From: Parvibaculaceae bacterium Mf 1.05b.01
GTDB lineage: Bacteria; Pseudomonadota; Alphaproteobacteria; Parvibaculales; Parvibaculaceae
Assembly: GCA_000509225.1 (NCBI GenBank)
Contig: BAOK01000002.1
Location: 786,001 to 850,000, forward strand
Direction of reading: 5' to 3'
DNA length: 64,000 bases
Shown: positions 53,652-61,839 of the stretch, piece by piece
Layout of the letters: every line of letters begins with the position of its first letter
Position numbering within the stretch: the stretch's first letter is position 1
Notes under the pieces: generated by a model
Told to the model about the DNA's origin: nothing
Databases searched by the model: none
Seen by the model: the letters and a program-made list of their open reading frames with translations, nothing else
Translations under genes and position numbers: made by a program

Positions 53652-56255
53652 ATGGATCTTGAAAAATATACGGACCGAAGCCGTGGCTTCGTTCAGTCAG
53701 CGCAGGGGCTGGCATTGCGTTCCGGACATCAGCGGTTCACACCGGAACATCTTCTCAAAGTTTTATTGGATGATGAGGAAGGCCTGGCGGCTAATCTCAT
53801 CCGCGCGGCGGGCGGACGGCCTGATGCTGCGCTTGACGCTGTTGAGCTTGAGCTTGGCAAAATGCCCAAGGTCGAAGGTGACGGTGCAGGCCAGATCTAT
53901 CTCGCACCTGAAACCGCTCGTGTGTTTGATCAGGCGGAGCAAGTCGCCAAAAAGGCTGGCGATTCGTATGTAACAGCAGAGCGCCTTCTGTTGGCTCTGG
54001 CCATTGAACAGGGTGCGGCATCTGCGGGCATCTTAAAAAACGCCGGCGTGACAGCGCAGGCTCTTAATGAGGCAATCAATTCGGTGCGCAAGGGACGGAC
54101 AGCAGACAGTGCATCGGCGGAAGATGCCTATGATGCGCTTAAAAAATATGCGCGGGACCTCACTGAAGATGCGGAGAATGGCAAGCTTGATCCGGTGATC
54201 GGACGGGATGAGGAAATTCGTCGCTCTGTGCAGGTCTTGTCACGCCGCACGAAAAACAACCCTGTGCTTATAGGGGAGCCCGGCGTGGGTAAGACGGCGA
54301 TTGCCGAAGGTTTGGCGCTCCGCATTGTCGACGGTGACGTGCCGGAGAGCCTGAGGGAGAAAAAGCTTCTCTCACTCGACATGGGCGCCCTGATTGCCGG
54401 TGCAAAATATCGCGGTGAATTTGAAGAACGGTTGAAGGCGGTGCTTAATGAAGTGAGCTCGTCGGACGGCGGCATCATTCTCTTTATTGACGAGATGCAC
54501 ACGCTTGTGGGTGCAGGCAAGACAGACGGGGCCATGGATGCCTCAAACCTGTTGAAGCCTGCATTGGCGCGCGGGGAGCTTCACTGTATCGGCGCGACGA
54601 CGCTTGATGAGTATCGCAAGCATGTGGAAAAAGACGCTGCTCTTGCCCGCCGCTTCCAACCAGTCATGGTTGAAGAACCAACGGTGGAGGACACGATCTC
54701 CATTCTGCGTGGCCTGAAAGAGAAATATGAACTCCATCACGGGGTACGGATCTCTGACGCTGCGCTTGTGTCGGCGGCGACGCTCTCTGATCGCTATATT
54801 TCAGATCGCTTCCTGCCAGACAAAGCCATCGATTTGATGGACGAGGCGGGCAGTCGTCTGCGCATGCAGGTGGACAGCAAGCCTGAAGAGCTTGATGAGC
54901 TCGACCGGCGGATCATTCAGCTCAAGATCGAACGAGAAGCGTTGAAGAAAGAAACCGATGAGGCGAGCCAGGACCGGCTTGAGAAGCTTGAGTCGGATCT
55001 CGCAGACCTTGAGTCCAAGTCAGCCTCCGTCACGTCGGTGTGGCAGCGGGAGAAGGATAAGCTCGGTCAGGCCCAGAAAGTTCAAGAAGAACTGGATGCT
55101 GCCCGCAATGAGTTGGTTCAGGCGCAACGGAGCGGCAATCTGGAGCGCGCCAGCGAGCTTTCCTACGGTGTGATCCCCGGACTTGAGAAACAGCTTGCTG
55201 AAAGCGAAGACGTCGACCCAGGTGAAGGCATGGTGGAAGAGACGGTGACTGCCCAACATGTGGCGCAAGTCGTTTCCCGCTGGACCGGGATTCCGGTCGA
55301 CAAGATGCTTGAAGGTGAACGTGAGAAACTCCTGCAGATGGAAACAGAACTGTCAGCCCGGGTGATCGGACAGGCAGAAGCAGTGAGTGCTGTGTCGCGG
55401 GCGGTGCGCCGGTCGCGTGCGGGACTTCAGGATCCTTCGCGGCCTATTGGATCCTTCATGTTTCTTGGACCCACGGGTGTGGGGAAAACGGAGCTCACCA
55501 AGACACTTGCGGATTTCCTCTTTGATGATGACCAGGCGATCTGTCGTCTCGATATGTCGGAATATATGGAGAAACATTCTGTCTCGCGCCTCATTGGCGC
55601 GCCTCCGGGCTATGTCGGCTATGAGGAAGGTGGCGCACTCACCGAAGCGGTGCGGCGTCGGCCTTATCAGGTTGTTCTGTTCGATGAGATCGAGAAAGCT
55701 CATCCGGATGTCTTCAACGTGCTGTTGCAGGTGCTGGATGATGGCCGTCTGACAGACGGGCAGGGCCGCACGGTCGACTTCAAGAACACGCTCATCATCA
55801 TGACCTCCAATCTCGGGTCTGAATTCCTGGCTGACCAGGAAGCGGGCGATGATACGGAAGCTGTTCGTGATCAGGTGATGGATGTGGTGCGGATGCGCTT
55901 CCGGCCCGAGTTCCTGAACCGTTTGGATGAGATCCTGCTCTTCCATCGTCTCACACGGGAACAGATGGACGGCATTGTCGATATTCAGATGCAGCGTCTT
56001 GATGCGTTGCTGGTTGACCGGAAGATTATTCTGGAGCTGGATGATGCAGCGCGGAGCTGGCTTGCGGATAAAGGCTATGACCCGGTTTACGGGGCGCGGC
56101 CTTTGAAGCGGGTCATTCAGCGGAACGTTCAGGACCCTTTGGCGGACTTGATGCTCGAAGGTGTGGTCAAGGATGGCGAGACGGTGCCCGTTTCGGCTGG
56201 CCCAGACGGCCTTGTCATCAATGGCCGTGCGATTGCGGCGCAAGCTGCGGAGTAG
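53652..56255 (+). CDS. clpB: ATP-dependent disaggregase ClpB
   Basis: ClpB works with DnaK to pull polypeptides from heat-induced aggregates. The 867-aa product from ATG 53652 begins [39 protein letters not shown]. It has the Clp N-domain (about 1-150), AAA1 with [18 protein letters not shown], the long coiled-coil M-domain (about 400-525) that defines ClpB, and AAA2 with [20 protein letters not shown]. The in-frame extension to 53517 lacks family similarity. A strong terminator follows the stop. Confidence 0.96.
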   Translation: MDLEKYTDRSRGFVQSAQGLALRSGHQRFTPEHLLKVLLDDEEGLAANLIRAAGGRPDAALDAVELELGKMPKVEGDGAGQIYLAPETARVFDQAEQVAKKAGDSYVTAERLLLALAIEQGAASAGILKNAGVTAQALNEAINSVRKGRTADSASAEDAYDALKKYARDLTEDAENGKLDPVIGRDEEIRRSVQVLSRRTKNNPVLIGEPGVGKTAIAEGLALRIVDGDVPESLREKKLLSLDMGALIAGAKYRGEFEERLKAVLNEVSSSDGGIILFIDEMHTLVGAGKTDGAMDASNLLKPALARGELHCIGATTLDEYRKHVEKDAALARRFQPVMVEEPTVEDTISILRGLKEKYELHHGVRISDAALVSAATLSDRYISDRFLPDKAIDLMDEAGSRLRMQVDSKPEELDELDRRIIQLKIEREALKKETDEASQDRLEKLESDLADLESKSASVTSVWQREKDKLGQAQKVQEELDAARNELVQAQRSGNLERASELSYGVIPGLEKQLAESEDVDPGEGMVEETVTAQHVAQVVSRWTGIPVDKMLEGEREKLLQMETELSARVIGQAEAVSAVSRAVRRSRAGLQDPSRPIGSFMFLGPTGVGKTELTKTLADFLFDDDQAICRLDMSEYMEKHSVSRLIGAPPGYVGYEEGGALTEAVRRRPYQVVLFDEIEKAHPDVFNVLLQVLDDGRLTDGQGRTVDFKNTLIIMTSNLGSEFLADQEAGDDTEAVRDQVMDVVRMRFRPEFLNRLDEILLFHRLTREQMDGIVDIQMQRLDALLVDRKIILELDDAARSWLADKGYDPVYGARPLKRVIQRNVQDPLADLMLEGVVKDGETVPVSAGPDGLVINGRAIAAQAAE

Positions 56256-56278
56256 TTTATCCCTCATTGGGGCGTGAA

Positions 56279-56312
56279 GAAGGGCTGTGCTTCGTGCACA
56301 GCCCTTTTTTTG
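56279..56312 (+). terminator. Rho-independent terminator of clpB
   Basis: A perfect 9-bp stem (GGGCTGTGC at 56282-56290, loop TTCGT, GCACAGCCC at 56296-56304) is followed by seven T. It starts 26 bases after the clpB stop and is a textbook intrinsic terminator. Confidence 0.92.
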
Positions 56313-56437
56313 TGTGCCACTTATCCCCGGGTGGGACGGCTCGTGGTTCAATGCCTGTCGGTTCCCCGATCTAGATCGATTGGATCTTGGGTTTTTGGCG
56401 GAGCGGCGTAAGCTCAGGCGAACTGGGAGATAGGATT

Positions 56438-57304
56438 ATGAATAAGCTTTTGTTGGGCCTGGGTGTGCTGATCGCGCTCTGTGCCGGAGTGTTTGTCTAT
56501 CTGGATCGCACGAGCAATGGCATTGTTGGTTTCTATGCCTGGAAACTTATGCCAGGAAATCTGCAGACAGAGGCCCGCGTCGATATCAATGGCATCTCGG
56601 TCTATTACGAGACCTATGGTGATGGTAGCCCCGTCCTTGTGTTGCATGGCGGCAGTGCCTTTATCGAAACCATGCACAATCAGATCACTGCACTGGCGGA
56701 CCATCATTTTGTTGTCGCGCCTGACAGCCGTGCCCATGGGCGAACGGGCGATGCTGATGGTGTGCCGCTTTCCTACGCGCAAATGGCGGACGATATGATC
56801 GCGTTGATGGATCATATGGGACTTGCGAAAGCGGACATTGTCGGTTGGAGCGATGGCGGCAATATCGGGATTGATATAGCGATCCGCTATCCCACCCGCG
56901 TTGGCAAACTTGTGACCTATGGGTCGAACTTCCACACCAATGGTCTGGTGCCCGATGAGGAGGGGGCGGGAATCAACTCCTCGCCTGATGATCCCAGTTG
57001 GGAAGTGGTGCGCTCCTTCTATCAGTCTGTTGCGCCTAACCCGGACCACTGGCCGGTATTTCACGGCAAACTCATGACCATGTGGGATACGCAGCCCACT
57101 TTCACCACAGATGATCTGGGCAGGATCTCAAGCCCGGTTCTGGTGATGGCGGGGGAGTTTGACTCGATCAAAGAAACCCATACGCGGGAGATGGCGGCGT
57201 CCATTCCAAATGGGAGCCTCGTGATTGTCGAAGGGGAGGATCATTTCGCCCCTTTGATGGCGCCGGAGAAGGTGACGCCACGCATTGTCGAGTTTCTGAG
57301 ATAG
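56438..57304 (+). CDS. membrane-anchored/exported alpha/beta hydrolase
   Basis: This 288-aa protein has an N-terminal hydrophobic anchor (KLLLGLGVLIALCAGVFVYLD). The alpha/beta hydrolase core follows: SPVLVLHGGSAFIE (oxyanion region), DSRAHGRTGDADG, the nucleophile elbow IVGWSDGGNIGIDIA, and the catalytic His in VEGEDHFAPLMAPEK. It could be an esterase or lactonase; the substrate is not predictable. ATG 56438 has GGGAGATAGG upstream. It is convergent with the MerR gene, with 15 bases between. Confidence 0.82.
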   Translation: MNKLLLGLGVLIALCAGVFVYLDRTSNGIVGFYAWKLMPGNLQTEARVDINGISVYYETYGDGSPVLVLHGGSAFIETMHNQITALADHHFVVAPDSRAHGRTGDADGVPLSYAQMADDMIALMDHMGLAKADIVGWSDGGNIGIDIAIRYPTRVGKLVTYGSNFHTNGLVPDEEGAGINSSPDDPSWEVVRSFYQSVAPNPDHWPVFHGKLMTMWDTQPTFTTDDLGRISSPVLVMAGEFDSIKETHTREMAASIPNGSLVIVEGEDHFAPLMAPEKVTPRIVEFLR

Positions 57305-57319
57305 GTCAGCTCGGATTCT

Positions 57320-57733
57320 TCAAGCTGGACCGCATTCTGGGCTCCAGCCCGGTTCAGATCTGATAGGCATGCAATCACTCAACTTCAGGCACTCGCAGGT
57401 CAGCCCCATTTTGAGAATGCGCTGAAGTGATTGGGCATGCGCTATCTGCTTTTCGATGGCTTCAAGCTTTTTGTCGGCAAACGCGCGCCAGACATCGCTC
57501 GGCGGGCTTGTCTCTGAGACGCCTTCAAAGAAGAGCTTCATCTCATCCAACGTAAAGTCGAGGGCTTTCGCCGCTTCAATAATACGGAGGCGATCAATCA
57601 CGCTTGGATCATATTGGCGTTGTCCGCTCCTGCGCGGCGGTGCTGGCAGCAGGCCAATGGATTCGTAATAGCGAATGGATGAGGCATTGAGCCCCGTCTT
57701 TTTCGCGATCGCCCCGATTGTCAGATCCGTCAT
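57320..57733 (-). CDS. MerR family regulator with C-terminal Cys cluster
   Basis: The 137-aa protein has an N-terminal MerR winged helix (LTIGAIAKKTGLNASSIRYYESIGLLPAPPR), a dimerisation helix, and a Cys-rich tail: Cys113, Cys115, Cys121 and Cys134 (TCECLKLSDCMPI...PECGPA). The tail is consistent with soft-metal or thiol-reactive ligand sensing. It is divergent from the Cys-rich 140-aa gene across a 90-base gap that holds a 19-bp-spacer promoter with an internal palindrome, the classic MerR-controlled layout. The natural inducer is unknown. Confidence 0.88.
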   Translation of the reverse strand: MTDLTIGAIAKKTGLNASSIRYYESIGLLPAPPRRSGQRQYDPSVIDRLRIIEAAKALDFTLDEMKLFFEGVSETSPPSDVWRAFADKKLEAIEKQIAHAQSLQRILKMGLTCECLKLSDCMPIRSEPGWSPECGPA

Positions 57734-57759
57734 CGTCTTCTCCTGTTGCGCAGATCTGC

Positions 57760-57790
57760 TTGACTTAAAGTCGACTTTAACAATTAGAGT
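57760..57790 (+). promoter_or_regulatory. MerR-type promoter/operator (19-bp spacer with 16-bp palindrome)
   Basis: -35 TTGACT (57760-57765) and -10 TAGAGT (57785-57790) are 19 bases apart, longer than the usual 17, as in MerR-activated promoters. The spacer contains the perfect palindrome TTAAAGTCGACTTTAA (57765-57780). MerR family regulators bind such dyads and untwist the spacer when the ligand binds. The promoter reads into the operon at 57824-58781. Confidence 0.8.
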
Positions 57791-57823
57791 AGGGGCCTGG
57801 TCAACAAATTAGGGACTTCGGCT

Positions 57824-58246
57824 ATGGATGAGAAAACGGGGATCGCCTTAACAAAAACGGGGATCGCCTTAACAAAAGAGAATGAGGGACCAAGTTGCGC
57901 GATTGATCAATCCTGCTGCGGTGGTCCCTCCGCAAATGGTGTTGAGGACAGTTGTACGCTCGATCCGTCTGACATGCCTGAGCGGGTCGCCCGCTGGCAG
58001 GCGTTGTTTGGGCAGATGCTGGGATACGCACATGAAGGGAGCGAAGCCGTCTTTCGCTTCGATCGGGCGTGCGCCCTGGATGCAGAGCTTCAGGAACTCG
58101 TAAAGCTGGAGCGGGTCTGCTGTGCTCATGTCGTTTGGGATCTGAAAAGTGTGGGCGATGAAACTCACCTGACGTTGAAAGCAGATGAGGGCGCACTCGG
58201 CGCGCTTGTTCGAGGATTTACAGACGGATTTGAGGGGGTGGTATGA
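57824..58246 (+). CDS. Cys-rich 140-aa cytosolic protein of MerR-controlled operon, unknown function
   Basis: The protein has three parts. It starts with two tandem copies of KTGIALT (residues 4-17). A Cys cluster follows (C25, C31, C32, C44; SCAIDQSCCGG). A mixed alpha/beta region (about 50-140) contains C83 and a vicinal Cys pair with His (VCCAHVVWDL, C99-C100-H102). No transmembrane segment is seen. The vicinal Cys pairs suit binding of a soft metal or arsenical. I recognise no family for certain. AGGG lies 9 bases before the ATG. It overlaps the MerF-like gene by 4 bases (ATGA). Confidence 0.65.
   Translation: MDEKTGIALTKTGIALTKENEGPSCAIDQSCCGGPSANGVEDSCTLDPSDMPERVARWQALFGQMLGYAHEGSEAVFRFDRACALDAELQELVKLERVCCAHVVWDLKSVGDETHLTLKADEGALGALVRGFTDGFEGVV
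57832..57873 (+). repeat. 21-bp tandem duplication inside the Cys-rich gene
   Basis: Two adjacent 21-base copies (57832-57852 and 57853-57873) differ only at their first base. They keep the reading frame and encode KTGIALT twice. It is directly after the start codon, so copy number change would alter only the N-terminus. Confidence 0.9.
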
Positions 58247-58467
58247 AATCCCCTGACCGAACGGGCAAGCGCGCGGCGCTTGGTGCTTTGTTCGCGGCAA
58301 TACTCTGTGCGCTGCCGCCGGTGCTGTTGGTAATGTTTGGGGCAGGTGTTCTGGCTTACCTGCCGGAGTGGCTCGACATTGTTCTTGTTCCTCTCATTGT
58401 CGGGCTCGGTTTGTTTGCGATCTTTCGCTGGTGGCGCGCGCGAGTTGCGTCGCGGACAGCCGAATGA
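58243..58467 (+). CDS. MerF-like small two-TM membrane protein lacking the Cys pair
   Basis: This 74-aa protein has two transmembrane helices (about residues 15-36 and 46-64) and a basic C-terminus. The pattern [44 protein letters not shown] resembles MerF/MerT mercury transporters, in which a CC pair stands in the first helix before the Pro; here only one Cys (LC) remains. It may move another toxic ion or organic cation, or work with YnfA. It overlaps its upstream neighbour by 4 bases (ATGA), and its stop overlaps the YnfA start by 4. Confidence 0.55.
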   Translation: MKSPDRTGKRAALGALFAAILCALPPVLLVMFGAGVLAYLPEWLDIVLVPLIVGLGLFAIFRWWRARVASRTAE

Positions 58468-58781
58468 CCGGGTTTTATGCAGCGGCGGCCCTTGCGGAGA
58501 TTGCAGGGTGCTTTGCCGTCTGGGCCTTTCTGCGCGATGGACAGAGCGTCTGGTGGTTGGTACCCGGGATGCTCCTGCTTGGCCTGTTTGCCGTTCTTCT
58601 GACCAAAGTCGACAGTACCTATGCGGGGCGGGCTTATGCCGCCTATGGCGGGATCTACATTGTGGCTTCGTTGCTTTGGATGTTTGTAATTGAACGCATA
58701 ACACCTGATCGCTGGGATCTTTTGGGTGGTGCCGTTTCGCTGTTGGGTGCGCTGATCATCGTTTATGGACATCGAACTTAG
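58464..58781 (+). CDS. YnfA family small membrane protein
   Basis: This 105-aa protein has four transmembrane helices. [60 protein letters not shown] and [17 protein letters not shown] match YnfA (UPF0060), an SMR-like family that can export cations and dyes. ATG 58464 overlaps the previous stop (ATGA), so it is the third gene of the MerR-controlled operon. An open extension to 58368 is not used. Confidence 0.88.
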   Translation: MTGFYAAAALAEIAGCFAVWAFLRDGQSVWWLVPGMLLLGLFAVLLTKVDSTYAGRAYAAYGGIYIVASLLWMFVIERITPDRWDLLGGAVSLLGALIIVYGHRT

Positions 58782-58868
58782 GCTTGTCGTCTATTGATCT
58801 GAGTCAATGACTAATATGACAATATAAATATATCCTTATATCTTTATTTAAAAAGACGGAGGGTGGTC

Positions 58869-59957
58869 ATGAACGAGAAACTCACAGCTGTAGAACCGAC
58901 AGAGGCTGAGAAGACGTCGGCAGAAGAGCTGGGCGTGGCGGCAAGCGCGCCAGCGGAAGCTGGCAAGGTTGTGATGCCTCCTGTCAGTGACCCTGCCGTA
59001 GTTGACAGCGGCGCTCCCCAAGAAAAAGAGCCAACGCCGAAGCAGAAGCTGACGGCTGGGGAGCAGCGTCACGTGTTGGCAAAAATGCGCCACGACCCTG
59101 AGGCCATCCGACATGCTTTTGAGACGGGTGCCTACCCGTACAAAACAAAGATGAAGCGCCCGACCTATGAGCGCCACAAAGCCGAACTGCAGGTCGAATT
59201 GCTGAAAGTCCAAAAGTGGGTTGAAGAGACAAATGAGAAGATCGTCGTCCTGTTTGAAGGCCGGGATGCGGCAGGCAAGGGCGGAACGATCAAACGGTTT
59301 ATGGAGCACCTCAATCCGCGGGGCGCGCGGGTCGTTGCGCTGCCAAAGCCAACGGACAGGCAGAAGTCCCAATGGTTCTTTCAACGGTATATTGAGCACC
59401 TGCCAGCAGGTGGTGAGATCGTGATGTTTGACCGCTCCTGGTACAACCGTGCGGGTGTGGACCGTGTGATGGGTTTTTGCTCGCCGACAGAGTATCTGGA
59501 GTTCATGCGTGAGGCGCCTGAGCTTGAGCGCATGCTGACCCAAAGCGGCATTCGCCTCTTCAAATATTGGTTCTCTGTCACCCAGGATGAGCAGAAGCGC
59601 CGCTTTGCCTCGCGCGAGATTGATCCGCTGAAGCAATGGAAGCTCTCGCCGATTGACCGGGCGTCGCTTGATAAGTGGAACGACTACACGGAAGCGAAAG
59701 AAGCGATGTTCTTTTACACAGATACTGCCGACGCGCCGTGGACCATCGTGAAGTCCAATGACAAGAAGCGGGCACGGCTCAACTGTATGCAGCATTTTCT
59801 GAGTGCTTTGCCCTACCCGGACAAGAACCATCATGTGGTGCGCGGTCCTGATCCGCTGATTGTCGGCAACACAGAACATGTGATTGGACGTAACGAACAT
59901 ATTCTTGGTGCGAGCCTGCATCCTGACTTGCGGCGCAATGGAGGTGGTGCCGTCTGA
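58869..59957 (+). CDS. ppk2: polyphosphate kinase 2 family protein
   Basis: PPK2 transfers phosphate between polyphosphate and nucleoside di- or triphosphates. The 362-aa protein has about 65 disordered Ala/Glu-rich N-terminal residues. A P-loop kinase domain follows, with Walker A FEGRDAAGKGGTIKRFMEHL (residues about 129-148) and Walker B MFDRSWYNRAGVDRVMGF, as in the single-domain class I PPK2. The C-terminal lid includes QDEQKRRFASREIDPLKQWKLSPID. GGAGGGTGGTC precedes the ATG. It is preceded by a short AT-rich stretch (58800-58855) and does not belong clearly to the ynfA operon. Confidence 0.93.
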   Translation: MNEKLTAVEPTEAEKTSAEELGVAASAPAEAGKVVMPPVSDPAVVDSGAPQEKEPTPKQKLTAGEQRHVLAKMRHDPEAIRHAFETGAYPYKTKMKRPTYERHKAELQVELLKVQKWVEETNEKIVVLFEGRDAAGKGGTIKRFMEHLNPRGARVVALPKPTDRQKSQWFFQRYIEHLPAGGEIVMFDRSWYNRAGVDRVMGFCSPTEYLEFMREAPELERMLTQSGIRLFKYWFSVTQDEQKRRFASREIDPLKQWKLSPIDRASLDKWNDYTEAKEAMFFYTDTADAPWTIVKSNDKKRARLNCMQHFLSALPYPDKNHHVVRGPDPLIVGNTEHVIGRNEHILGASLHPDLRRNGGGAV

Positions 59958-60044
59958 TCCTGTGTCTCCTCTAATGCAGTTGCCTTGATGGTCTGTTGGC
60001 CCTAGCGTTTGGGGAAACAAACCATAAAAGCCGGGAGCGAGCAG

Positions 60045-60869
60045 ATGAGCATCACGGAGACAGGTACAGATCATCTTTTGGCTGATCTAAATGAGGGTGT
60101 GCTGACGCTCACCATGAACAGACCGGAAGCACGTAATGCCATGTCAGGTGAGATGACGGGTGCTCTTCAGGCAACGCTTGAAGCGGCGCAGCTCGATACA
60201 GATGTTCGTTGCATCGTTCTGACGGGCGCTGGCAAAGGTTTCTGTGCTGGTGGTGACGTAAAGGGCATGGCAGCAAGTGGCGATGGATCTCAGGATGAGA
60301 ACACAATCGACTTCCGCATTCACCGGCAACGACTCAACCAGCGAGGCACGTCAGGCAGGCTCTATGAAATGCCCAAGCCGACGCTTGCAGCACTACCTGG
60401 AGCTGCAGCGGGGGCAGGGCTCGGGCTCGCTCTTGCGTGTGACATGCGCATCATGGCGCGCAATGCAGTCATGACGACTGCCTTCGCCCGTGTTGGTTTC
60501 TCAGGTGATTATGGCGGAACGTTTTTTCTGACGCAGCTCGTGGGGACGGCGAAAGCGCGGGAACTCTACTACTTGTCGGACCGCGTATCCGCCGAAGAAG
60601 CGTTGGGCCTGGGTCTGACGAACTGGGTGTGTGAACCAGAAGAGCTGCAAGAGAAGGCGCAAAACATTGCACGGCGCCTGGCGACAGGGCCAACGGTTGC
60701 CTATCGCTACATGAAAGAGAACCTCAACCGGGCGATCTCGTCGGGTGATCTCAATGACTGCATGGACCTTGAGGCGACCCATCACATTCATTGCGGTCAG
60801 ACAGAAGATCATCAGAACGCGACGAAGGCGTTTGTTGAAAAACGAGAACCGGTCTTCAACGGTCGTTGA
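60045..60869 (+). CDS. enoyl-CoA hydratase/isomerase (crotonase)
   Basis: The 274-aa protein has ITETGTDHLLADLNEGVLTLTMNRPEARNAMS, CIVLTGAGKGFCAGGDVKGMA (first oxyanion segment), then LPGAAAGAGLGLALACDMRIMARNAVMTTAFARVGFSGDYGGTFFLTQLVG (second segment). The usual catalytic Glu pair is not clear, so a hydratase, isomerase or dehalogenase activity is possible. ATG 60045 follows GGGAGCGAGCAG. It converges with the AraC-type gene, 15 bases away. Confidence 0.88.
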   Translation: MSITETGTDHLLADLNEGVLTLTMNRPEARNAMSGEMTGALQATLEAAQLDTDVRCIVLTGAGKGFCAGGDVKGMAASGDGSQDENTIDFRIHRQRLNQRGTSGRLYEMPKPTLAALPGAAAGAGLGLALACDMRIMARNAVMTTAFARVGFSGDYGGTFFLTQLVGTAKARELYYLSDRVSAEEALGLGLTNWVCEPEELQEKAQNIARRLATGPTVAYRYMKENLNRAISSGDLNDCMDLEATHHIHCGQTEDHQNATKAFVEKREPVFNGR

Positions 60870-60884
60870 CATCTCCTACCTGCT

Positions 60885-61718
60885 CTACTTTAGCGGCACG
60901 TAAATATCGGTGATGAGGTCTGACGGCACCGTCGTCTTCGGATCGTTCATGTTGATCTCAAAGAGTGGTGCGCCATTGCGGGTCTCCCCGGAGGCGGGCA
61001 ACCAGTTCTGAAAAAGTTCGGTGTAGGTGCGTGCGAGCTCTGTGTATGGGCCGACATGCCGGGCGATGGCGTGTGGGCCACCAGGGATGGTGTAACTCCG
61101 GGTTCCCTCGCCGGACTCTTTTCCGTCAGGGCGTGGGATGGCGGCGAGGGAGGTTAGTTCTTCGGGCGGCTTCTCTCGTGGATCATCGAAGAAGACAGCG
61201 ATGCCCTTTGTCTCCGGCGTGATCATGCCGTCGGTTGTGCATGCCCAGGCGAAGAGACGGTCGAAAGTTCGGCCAATTTCGTAATGGGGGCCTCGATGAT
61301 CCATGCCGATGAGTTCGATTGGGTCGATGGAGCGTTTTTCGATGCTTGCCATTTGTGTGGTCTTTCCTTTGCTGCGGTAAAGGGAAGGTGAGGTGCCGTA
61401 TTGATTGGCAAAAGCCCGCGTGAACGCAGCCGTGCTGCTGTAATGCGCAACGCGTGCGATCTGCTCTATGCTGTCGGGTGTGTTGAGGAGTTGATGGGCT
61501 GCACGCCACAGACGACGTCGGCGAACGGTCTGCGAGGCTGTCTCTCCCATGATCTCCCGATAGATACGGTGCCAGTGATGAGGCGAGAGGCAGGCGATGT
61601 CGCCCAGGACATCCATGTCGAGGGGCGCATCCAGGTTTTCGTGAATGTAGGTCACAACCCTGTCGATGCGTTTTTTATGTGCCGCGACTCTTGTTTCCTG
61701 CGTCATGCTATCTGCCAT
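60885..61718 (-). CDS. AraC family regulator with GyrI-like effector domain
   Basis: The 277-aa protein has an N-terminal AraC/XylS DNA-binding domain (about residues 15-110: VTYIHENLDAPLDMDVLGDIACLSPHHWHRIYREIMGE, YSSTAAFTRAFANQYGTSPSLYR). A C-terminal GyrI/Rob-like domain (about 120-277) contains IGMDHRGPHYEIGRTFDRLFAW, PGGPHAIARHVGPYTELARTY and a closing LITDIYVPLK. Such fusions sense hydrophobic drugs or cations. A second Met four codons in is an alternative start. Confidence 0.88.
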   Translation of the reverse strand: MADSMTQETRVAAHKKRIDRVVTYIHENLDAPLDMDVLGDIACLSPHHWHRIYREIMGETASQTVRRRRLWRAAHQLLNTPDSIEQIARVAHYSSTAAFTRAFANQYGTSPSLYRSKGKTTQMASIEKRSIDPIELIGMDHRGPHYEIGRTFDRLFAWACTTDGMITPETKGIAVFFDDPREKPPEELTSLAAIPRPDGKESGEGTRSYTIPGGPHAIARHVGPYTELARTYTELFQNWLPASGETRNGAPLFEINMNDPKTTVPSDLITDIYVPLK

Positions 61719-61783
61719 CCCTTTTGGAAAGTTTAGCGCAGAGGCACTTGATCAAACTTGCGATTTATCGGGATTGGCCAAGA

Positions 61784-61821
61784 AAAAGGCCGCATCCCAA
61801 TTAACTGGGAGCGGCCTTTTG
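61784..61821. terminator. bidirectional Rho-independent terminator
   Basis: The stem AAAAGGCCGC pairs with GCGGCCTTTT (61811-61820), with an inner TCCCA/TGGGA pairing closing around an ATTAAC loop. A-rich and T-rich flanks on each side allow termination on both strands. It ends the M23 peptidase transcript from the right. Confidence 0.9.
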
Positions 61822-61839
61822 AAACTCAATCGGTTCGTC

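Noticed and set aside
55353..56351. 332-aa open frame on the - strand in the clpB 3' half
   Set aside because: It overlaps the AAA2 domain of ClpB and runs through the clpB terminator; there is no ribosome site or family match.
58848..60074. 408-aa open frame on the - strand across ppk2
   Set aside because: It is the antisense shadow of a clear PPK2 gene. Its residues are dominated by Arg/Leu/His patterns typical of reverse-frame reading.
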